Positions 56,816-64,000 of a stretch of 64,000 bases of DNA are shown here, one piece after another. How positions within the stretch are numbered: position 1 is the stretch's first letter; each line of letters starts with the position of its first letter. The stretch is from Erpetoichthys calabaricus. Taxonomy: Eukaryota > Chordata > Cladistia > Polypteriformes > Polypteridae. A model generated the notes under the pieces. That model was not told where the DNA came from and did no database searches. It saw nothing but the letters and a program-made list of their open reading frames with translations. Location: assembly GCF_900747795.2 (NCBI RefSeq), contig NC_041401.2:70824688-70888687 (forward strand), in the 5' to 3' direction. The position numbers were made by a program, and so were the translations under genes.

Positions 56816-59800
56816 GTCTCGTGTCTCTACTTATCACAACGCGTAATCCATTTCAGAGAGGCAGGGGCCAGTCAATCACAGGGTACACACTAACGAAGGG
56901 CCAATTAGTTAATCTAACATATGCTACATGCAAAGTGGGAGGACATCTGTAAGGGAAAAGATGGGTTTCTATCTGATTTCTTTCAGCTTCACAGCATGAG
57001 CCACACTGAACACCTATAAAAAAAAGGTCAAAACAAAATGATGCAGCTGAGCACCATAATGTGTACCAGACTGAGAATTAAAACATTTTCTATGACGTTC
57101 TTTTTATGAATTAAATCTTTTCTAGAACCTCACCTCTTATGACTGCCTTTCCCAAGGTTTCTTCCATTTTTTTCCCTATAAGATTTTTTTTGGGAGTTTA
57201 TCCTTGTCTTCATAGAGAGTCAAGCCTGTTGGGCTGTCAAGAGGCAGGGCCTGTTAAAGCCCATTGCGGCACTTCCTGTGTGATTTTTGGGCTATACAAA
57301 AATAAATTGTAGTGTATTATGAAATGCTTCACATGATATACCAAATTTAACCACCAGATGGCAAAAGCGATCCTTCAAATCAAATGCCAGTGGCTCTGGA
57401 CTCCGGGAGACTTGTTACAGTTGGTGTGTGGATGTGGATGTGGAGGTGCGTGTGTGCAGCTATGAAAGCAAATGGAGTATGACTTTGAATATGTGATACT
57501 CCCGTCATTTTTTTAAATCTGAGGCACAATGCATTTTTTTCTTCTATATATAATTGTAAAGGATTTCTTTTTTTTTTTTTACAGGTACACATTCAATTGG
57601 TATCATGAAGGAAATGACAGGAGCTAATTTTGTTTCTTTAAATATGCTGATTTTGAATTTTGTGAAATACATTTTTCACATTGTTATTAAATTCCTGAAA
57701 CAATTTTCTGAAAATTGTAAGTAATTGTAATGAAATCTGTCATCACCAGCTTACACGATGAACCGTAATTTAACTGAACTGTTTCAGGGGGGCATCATGG
57801 TAAAGTGTTTAGTGTCTTCCTCAAACATCCTAGGTCCAAATCCTAGCCTGGGTACATTATCCTCTGCACTCTTCCTTCATCATAAAGACATACAGGTAAA
57901 GTTAGCCAGCAATTTGAAACGGGGCCCTTGTGGGAGTGAAGGTCGGTGTGTGCATGAGGTAGACTGGCCAGCTCTAGCATTGCCTCCTATCGTGTAGCCA
58001 GTGCTTCATCTCTCTCTTGTAATTGATTTTAATGATAAGCATAAAAGAGGTTAAACGTAGATGTGTGCCTCCTGACTGTTCTCTCTCACAGAATCAAAAC
58101 ATTAGAGATGCATGTCTTTATTTACTATACTCTTAAACTTTGGAACTTGCTTCCTGTCAGTGTTAGACAACTGCAGGTAACAGATTTGTTTAAACAAAGA
58201 TGCATTTTTATTTGATCAAGCTTTTAATTACATTCATTTCTTCTAAGTCATTTATATTCATATTATGTTGTGTATATGTTATTTATCGACATGTCATATC
58301 GTTTTGTAACCCACTTAATCCAGACCGAGGTCGTGGGGGCTGGAGGCTATCCTAGCTACCACATGGCGAAAGGCAGAAGCAAACACTGGACAGGGCGCCA
58401 GTCCATTGCAGGCTGAACACACATACACACACCAAACACACACTAGGGTTACTGTATTTTAGATCATTTTGCGTTTGATGTATTTTGACTCACCCTGCCC
58501 GGGATTGGTTCCTGCCTTGTGCCCTGTGTTGGCTGGGATTGGCTCCAGCAGATCCCCGTGACCCTGTGTTCGGATTCAGCGGGTTGGAAAATGGATGGAT
58601 GGCTGGATGTATTTTTGACTTGAGGTAAAGTATCAACTACATGTTGTGTAAATGGGTACTGGAATTAAAATTACTAGCTCCTCAGTTTATTTAGGGACAG
58701 CACCGTGGCGCAGTGGTAGTGCTACTACCTTTCAATATGGAGTCCAGAGTTCATGTCCCAGGTCCCCATGTGAATTTGCGCCAGGTGCTCCAGTTTACTT
58801 CCACTGTCCAAACACAAGCAAGTTAGGTGAATTGGTGATTCTAAATTGGCCATTTGGTGTGTGTGTGTTCACGTTGCAATGGACTGGCACCTGGTCCAGG
58901 GTTTGTTCTTGCCTCGCAGGATTAAGCAGGTTAGAAAATGGAATGACAGTTTATTTAGTTGATATCTTTAGCCAAAGAGACTTACAAGACAAATGTTAAA
59001 AATAATAATTATTATCAGATGTCTGCAGACAGAGGACTGGCAGGCCAGCAGTACTGCAGAGGGACTAAATTATCGACATTGTGTCCTACACTCAATCCAT
59101 CTAAGAAAAACACCCCCTCTGGAACAATTATATTTTCTCACATATAAATGATAGAAGCCGTGCAGCAGATCCAGATGTCTGCAGTGTACAAGTATCATAT
59201 GCATGAGAAATGGTGATGATTTGTTCATGAGCTTTCACTGCAGGTGTCCAAGGCGTTTTAGGTCAGTCATCTACTGAGCTCAGTCTAGTATGGAGTTATA
59301 AGAGACTATGCCAATGGTAGGAACCCTGGCCCGGATGACAGTCCTGTCACTGGACATGCATACACATACTGTAGACACACAAACACACTCACACTGCTGT
59401 TTAAGCAATTACCGTGTGAACTCAAGGAGATTGTATCCTGCACTTTGGACCAATGAACCAGATGTGCTGGCCATTATCACACTGTACAGTACATATTACA
59501 ATCAACCAACTTTTATGTCTATTGGTTTGGTGTTTTTGTGGGGAATCAGATTGTAAGAATATCTGAGAGGTGGTTAAGTGTTACAGGTATGAATATTCTG
59601 TATCATTTTCTTTTTTTATTAACAGGGAAACAAGAAGCATTTTCTTTTTTTTTTTTATTATAAACCTGCAGCCACTGTGGCCCTCCAGGACTGTGACTGA
59701 GGACCCCTGCCCTAATCTGACAACACTGGTGTCATCCCAAGTATATTTATCACTCCTGTCCAACTGAAACTGATTTTAAGGAGCCAATGTGCTTTTTACA

Positions 59801-60384
59801 ATATACTGAGGACTTTACTTAAATAACTGATCTGTACATTTTATAACACATTGCACTATGTGTCTGAAGAGAAAACAAAAAAGAATGAATGGACTGGATG
59901 TGTGCATTATGTTGACTGGAAACAGTAAATTGGCCAAGTGTGAATGAGTGTGGGTAATGCAGTGGGGGTCCATCCAGCCTTGGTTCCCACTTTCTGCTCA
60001 TGCTGCCAAGGCTCCCTACAAGTCTCAGATGAATAAATGGGTTACAAAATGGATGAACAGATGGATGGCTATAGTTCAGCTTTTCATTTTTCAGATCAGC
60101 TGCTTTGTGTGCTTTTCTTTGCAAAAATGAACCACATCACCTTAGAACAACAAAGACATGTTAATTCCTAGACAGACATTAAGTACTCTTACTTAAAAAA
60201 GCATTTTCATTAACCCCACTCCTGGCTTTTTAATATTTAGATTTGTGCATAACATAAGAAACTTGCAAACAAAAAAATGATAAAAAAATTTACCAACTGA
60301 ATAGAATTATTCTTCACATGCGTAAGTATGAAAGATGAAATGAGCTCTGTTTCCCACTCAGCCACAGGGTCATCCTGCAGGCCA
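53146..60384 (-). CDS. PIGL: PIGL, GlcNAc-PI de-N-acetylase, last five exons
   Basis: ER-membrane enzyme that removes the acetyl group from N-acetylglucosaminyl-phosphatidylinositol, the second step of GPI-anchor synthesis. Exons, 5' to 3': 60384-60294 ([17 protein letters not shown]), 56263-56196 ([20 protein letters not shown]), 55191-55160 ([11 protein letters not shown]), 54604-54471 ([20 protein letters not shown], ending RKEYEEAK), 53274-53146 ([31 protein letters not shown], stop at 53148-53146). Phases agree throughout and total 454 nt. HANH is the metal-binding HxxH found in the family. The HPDDE motif and signal anchor are on exons beyond the window. The 32-nt exon is the least certain. 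The C-terminus is longer than in the human protein as I recall it, by about 10-12 residues ending QKIRKQE. Confidence 0.9.
53275..54470. other. Last PIGL intron
   Basis: No exon or named repeat recognised. The two flanking exons join directly in phase 0. Confidence 0.5.
55570..55860 (+). repeat. SINE copy, old
   Basis: 'gtttgcatgttctcctcgag', 'gatggactggtgtccttgtc' and 'ttggattaaacaggttatg' match the SINE order on the plus strand with heavy divergence. Lies in a PIGL intron. Confidence 0.55.
56553..56690 (-). mobile_element. Penelope-like terminal fragment
   Basis: 'gtaccgtgttagccattatg', 'acaccttttattagctaact' and 'caagctttcgaggcaactca': third and best preserved copy of the segment at 46480-46570. 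Confidence 0.65.
56697..56728 (+). mobile_element. LINE 3' tail feeding a TATC array
   Basis: 'tgaatttcccatcgggatta' plus 'ataaagtatc' is the plus-strand version of the 3' UTR end seen at 43576. Only the tail is left. Confidence 0.6.
56729..56815 (+). repeat. (TATC)n microsatellite
   Basis: About 21 perfect TATC units continuing directly from the LINE tail. Confidence 0.95.
57125..57315 (+). repeat. LINE 3'-UTR-like repeat
   Basis: 'cctttcccaaggtttcttcc', 'gggagtttatccttgtcttc' and 'gggctatacaaaaataaatt' form a segment I recall as the 3' end of a common fish LINE. No coding part here. Confidence 0.5.
57786..57995 (+). repeat. SINE copy, diverged
   Basis: 'gggcatcatggtaaagtgtt' head and 'aagacatacaggtaaagtta' middle match the SINE on the plus strand. 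Confidence 0.5.
58085..58315 (+). mobile_element. L2-like LINE C-terminal scrap
   Basis: Plus-strand text encodes [15 protein letters not shown], like the LWNSLP motif near the end of L2 RT proteins, followed by an AT-rich tail. Confidence 0.45.
58318..58446 (-). repeat. SINE 3' half, inverted relative to its neighbour
   Basis: 'cagggcgccagtccattgca' and 'caaacacacactagggtta' in reverse orientation. Confidence 0.6.
58490..58612 (+). repeat. SINE 3' half
   Basis: 'ctgcccgggattggttcctg', 'ttggctgggattggctccag' and 'ggttggaaaatggatggatg'. Few changes, so it is young. Confidence 0.85.
58696..58945 (+). repeat. SINE, near full length
   Basis: Head 'caccgtggcgcagtggtagt', middle 'gttaggtgaattggtgattc', end 'aagcaggttagaaaatgga'. 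Moderately diverged. Confidence 0.75.
58960..60293. other. PIGL intron, nothing recognised
   Basis: Two short T runs; possible SINE traces near 59980-60075 ('gggttacaaaatggatgaac'). No exon or RNA gene seen. Confidence 0.4.
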
Positions 60385-61389
60385 CTGTAAGAAAGATAAA
60401 AAAACATGTACATATTGAAGTCTCTTAATTTCTCTTTAAGAAGTAGTTGTTCAAGAATAAGGCAGTAAAAATGGCATCCCGCTTCATTGAATGTATAATA
60501 CGAAGGCATCACTAGGCCCACTTCAATAAATTATTCATCCTTCCAGACTCTGCAGTTTCAATCAATTTCAGATTTGCCTACATCTCATCATCTATTTGAG
60601 CTCAGCAGCTATATTATGTTCCTTATTGCATTCTATACATGCTCAGCCTATAGGTCAATCTAAAATAATAAAAGATGACTGTTATTAATTATTATGTAAA
60701 GCTACTGATACAGCCAGAATTAAATGTAGGCCCTTTGAAACACTCCACGTTCATTTCCAAGAAAGCCTCAAGCCCTCAAACATTCCAAGCTCAGCTTCAG
60801 GCTGCACTAGCAAAGTAAGGCACAAGTAATGAAATACCTGAGTTATAGGCAGTTATGAACTTTGAGGGTATTGATGTCAAACTCTATTTATGGGGGTCTA
60901 AATTTATGTGTCTTATAACCAATATGTCCTTATAAGTTCACTTTTTTCTATATACCTTAACTATCAAACCTTAGTTACTGTATATGTAGCAGCAATTTTT
61001 CAGAAACTAACTCTCTTTTCTTTTTTTCCTGATAAACTTTGTTGTTTTTTTTAATTAATGTTATTAATGTTAAGAGTTGGCCTCTGGCTTGTTACCACAA
61101 GTTACTATAATTTTTATAATGGAGTTTTAAATTGAAGATGTGTTGCTGTCATCGCAGACCCAAGCTTCAGCCGGTCTCAACTGCCTTTCAGAGAAGTCAC
61201 AGGTTAAGCACAGTGGATCTAAGGGTACCTTATCAGAGAAGCAGCTAGTCCAAGGATGGAAAGGATGAAGATCTGGAGTGAGGATAAAAGTAAGGTGGAA
61301 AGGATTCAAAACTGGCCAACCTCTGTATAACATGGAATGTTCAATCGCTTTTTAAGTTGAAAGAACTGTTACGTCTAATGGTGAATTAA
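60385..61389. other. PIGL intron, nothing recognised
   Basis: AT-rich. I searched both strands for the HPDDE exon of PIGL and did not find it here or further right. Confidence 0.4.
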
Positions 61390-62760
61390 TGGTGATATTT
61401 TCTCAGACACTTATCCTTGGTGAAAGAAGCCCTTTCCGTTTGTTCTGATATCCACAATCTAGTTAAGCTTCTGGATTTCACTTGCAAGGATGCACAGGAT
61501 CTGGTTGCATCCTTAAAGTTAAGGAGAGCCAAGGTTAAAGTGAGTGTGCAGCGCTGGTTAAATGACACCACTCGTGCTCTCAGACAGGAATGTAGGCAGG
61601 CTGAGCGTAGGTGGAAGAAGGATCAACTTCAGGTTTCTAATGAAATTCTCAGAACTCGCTTCAAGTATTACCAAGGGGCTATGAGAGCAGCGTAATCTAA
61701 TTATTTATCTTGTTTAATTGCAAATGCTGCCTTGAAACGTAGGATGCTCTTTAGCACCATGAACACTCTTTAAAATCCACCTGTCAGCGGCTTCCCTGAG
61801 AATATGCCTGAGATCTGTGGGCTATTTCTCAATTTCTTTATAAATAAAATCCAAGCCATTCAATCCAGTATTATTCTTCAAGGTGTTAATCACTGTGTGT
61901 TGATACCAGCTCCCTTTAGGCCAGTGCACAGCTAATTTACTTTTATTTCAATCGATTTCCTCTTCTTAGTTAGCCAATATAGTCTTGCATGTGAAACCTT
62001 CCAATGTGCCCTCATGCTTGTTTAAAGAAACTTTCAGAGTCATTAGTCCATTTGTTTTGGCTGTTATTAACAACTGCCTGTAATCTGGTATAATGCCAAA
62101 CAACTTAAAGCAAGCAGTTGTTCAGCCACTGCTGAAGAAGCCCACCCTTGGTCCCACAGTTCTTTCAAACCATAGGCCTATTTCCAAGCTCCCATTTTTG
62201 TCCAAAATTAAGGAAAAGGTAGTTCAGGAAAAGGTAGCATCTTTACAGTTAATTTTATATCTGGAGGATAACAATCTATGTGACATGTTTCAATCAAGTT
62301 TTAAAAAACTTCATAGTACAGAATCTTCTTTTTTGAAGGTGACAAATGATATTCTGTTAACCTTGGACTTGGGGTTCTTGTGCAGTCTTACTTCTATGGG
62401 ATCTTAGTGCTGCATTTGACATGGTGGACCATGGGGTTCTGTTAAAATGGCTTGAGTATGAAGTCGGCATTAAAGGCAGTGCACTGAAATGGTTTGAGTC
62501 CTACCTTAAAGACAGATTTATGTCTGTTAACACAGATGGAAACTTTTCTCAGCCAGCACCTCTCATACAAGGTGTTCCACAAGCTTCCATTTTGGCCCCT
62601 CTTTTATTTGCCCTATATTTTCCACCCAGGGACCATCTTTCAAAAACATGGTGTCACTTAATATTGCTATGCTGATGATATGCAGCTATACCTCAGAGTC
62701 AGACCTGACATCATTTCATCTGTAAAAAAGTTGATGGGAGTGCCTTATTGATATTAAATA
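61390..62760 (+). mobile_element. L2-type LINE, degenerate, interrupted by Tc1
   Basis: Plus-strand pieces in order: linker TRALRQECRQAERRWKKDQL (61417-61695), RT start KPTLGPTVLSNHRPISKLPF (62093-62407), RT middle GIKGSALKWFESYLKDRFMS and IQGVPQASILAPLLFALY (62421-62675), then text equivalent to a YADD box near 62670. Frames are broken between pieces. The element stops at the TA where the Tc1 copy begins. Confidence 0.8.
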
Positions 62761-64000
62761 CAGTTAGGTCCATAAATATTTGGACAGAGACAACTTTTTT
62801 CTAATTTTGGTTCTGTACATTACCACAATGAATTTTAAATGAAACAACTCAGATGCAGTTGAAGTGCAGACTTTCAGCTTTAATTCAGTGGGGTGAACAA
62901 AACGATTGCATAAAAATGTGAGGCAGCTAAAGCATTTTTTGAACACAATCCCTTCATTTCAGGGGCTCAAAAGTAATTGGACAAATTAAATAACTGGAAA
63001 TAAAATGTTCATTTCTAATACTTGGTTGAAAACCCTTTGCTGGCAATGACAGCCTGAAGTCTTGAACTCATGGACATCACCAGATGCTGGGTTTCCTCCT
63101 TTTTAATGCTCTGCCAGGCCTTTACTGAAGGCTTTCAGTTGCTGTTTGTTTGTGGGCCTTTCTGTCTGAAGTTTAGTCTTCAACAAGTGAAATGCATGCT
63201 CAAATGGGTTAAGATCAGGTGACTGACTTAGCCATTCAAGAATTTTCCACTTCATTGCTTTAATAAACTCCTGGGTTGCTTTGGCTGTATGTTTTGGGTC
63301 ATTGTCCATCTGTATCATGAAACGCCGCCCAATCAATTTGACTGCATTTAGCTGGATTTGAGCAGACAGTATGTCTCTGAACACCTCAGAATTCATTTGG
63401 CTGCTTCTGTCCTGTGTCACATCATCAATAAACACAAGTGTCTCAGTGCCACAGGCAGCCATGCACGCCCAAGCCATCACACTGCCTCCACTGTGTTTTA
63501 CAGATGATGTGGTATGCTTTGGATAATGAGCTGTTCCACGCCTTCTCCATAATTTTTTCTTGCCATCATTCTGGTAGAGGTTGATCTTGGTTTCATCTGT
63601 CCAAACAATGTTTTTCCAGAACTGTGCTGGATTTTTTAGATGTTCTTTAGCAAAGTCCAATCTAGCCTTTCTATTCTTGAGGCTTATGAGTGGCTTGCAC
63701 CTTGCAGTGCACCCTCTGTATTTACTTTCATGCAGTCTTCTCTTTATGGTAGACTTGGATATCGATATGCCTACCCCCTGGAGAGTGTTGTTCACTTGGT
63801 TGGCTGTTGTGAAGGGGTTTCTCTTCACCATGGAAATGATTCTGCAATCATCCACCACTGTTGTCTTCCGTGGACGTCCAGGTCTTTTTGCGTTGCTGAG
63901 TTCACCAGTGCTTGCTTTCTTTCTCAGGATGTACCAAACTGTAGATTTTGCCACTCGTAATATTGTAGCAATTTCTTGGCTGGGTTTTATCTGTTTTCGC
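62761..64000 (-). mobile_element. Second Tc1/mariner family, cut by the window edge
   Basis: Terminal repeat CAGTTAGGTCCATAAATATT starts next to TA (62759-62760). The transposase runs leftwards on the minus strand. Repeat sequence and protein differ clearly from the Tc1 at 5460, so this is another family. The other terminal repeat is right of the window. Confidence 0.9.
63027..64000 (-). pseudogene. Tc1 transposase, one frameshift near the C-terminus
   Basis: DDE transposase: AKSTVWYILRK (end of the second helix-turn-helix), GRPRKTT hinge, VWTDETKINLYQ (first Asp), MIQMDNDPKHTA (second Asp), SQSPDLNPFEHAF (Glu); the catalytic triad is intact. The open frame ends at 63103 after KAFSKGLAEH. 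The expected C-terminus (SIKKEETQHL, SSRLQAVIAS, GFSTKY) continues in another frame to about 63027, so a small indel lies near 63120-63130. The N-terminus is beyond the window. Confidence 0.85.

Overview
The window reads as vertebrate nuclear DNA, most likely from a ray-finned fish. It holds a few spliced host genes separated by large introns and intergenic DNA packed with fish-type transposons (Tc1, Harbinger, hAT, piggyBac, Helitron-like, L2, CR1, RTE, L1, Penelope). A tRNA-headed SINE with a 'GTTGGAAAATGGATGG' tail recurs more than a dozen times. From memory that SINE is very common in bichirs and reedfish (Polypteriformes), so that lineage is my best guess, not a proof.

Host genes. (1) 1656-4446, + strand: the last two coding exons of beta-crystallin A3/A1 (CRYBA1). 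(2) 15386-21424, - strand: a complete 11-exon egg-coat gene of the ZP1/ZP4 (ZPB) type with signal peptide, trefoil domain, ZP domain and C-terminal membrane anchor, 501 codons plus stop. (3) 37968-40754, - strand: a gene I do not recognise, with one C2H2 zinc finger near its N-terminus; its middle exon chain does not resolve. (4) 44559-51293, + strand: four exons of CENPV, with the first exon unresolved. (5) 53146-60384, - strand: the last five exons of PIGL, an enzyme of GPI-anchor synthesis, whose 5' exons lie beyond the right edge. CENPV and PIGL are convergent neighbours here, as I recall them being on human 17p11.2.

Transposon layout. 5460-7080 is a nearly complete Tc1 element. 7219-14950 is a three-deep nest of LINEs on the minus strand: an RTE-type element split by a CR1-type element, itself split by an L2-type element. 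25960-30840 is a second nest: a Harbinger-like ORF1 split by a hAT-type element that carries two Harbinger copies with the same internal deletion. 30936-31500 looks like a Helitron derivative. 45630-46370 is a short piggyBac derivative with TTAA duplications, followed by a Penelope-like element. 47466-49239 is a 5'-truncated L1 with a 10-bp target duplication. 61390-64000 is an L2 fragment interrupted by a second, different Tc1 element that runs off the window.

The genes do not form one pathway: lens structure, egg coat, centromere/aldehyde-adduct chemistry and GPI-anchor synthesis are simply neighbours. I see no bacterial-style operon, CRISPR array or biosynthetic cluster, and no tRNA or rRNA gene apart from tRNA-like SINE heads.
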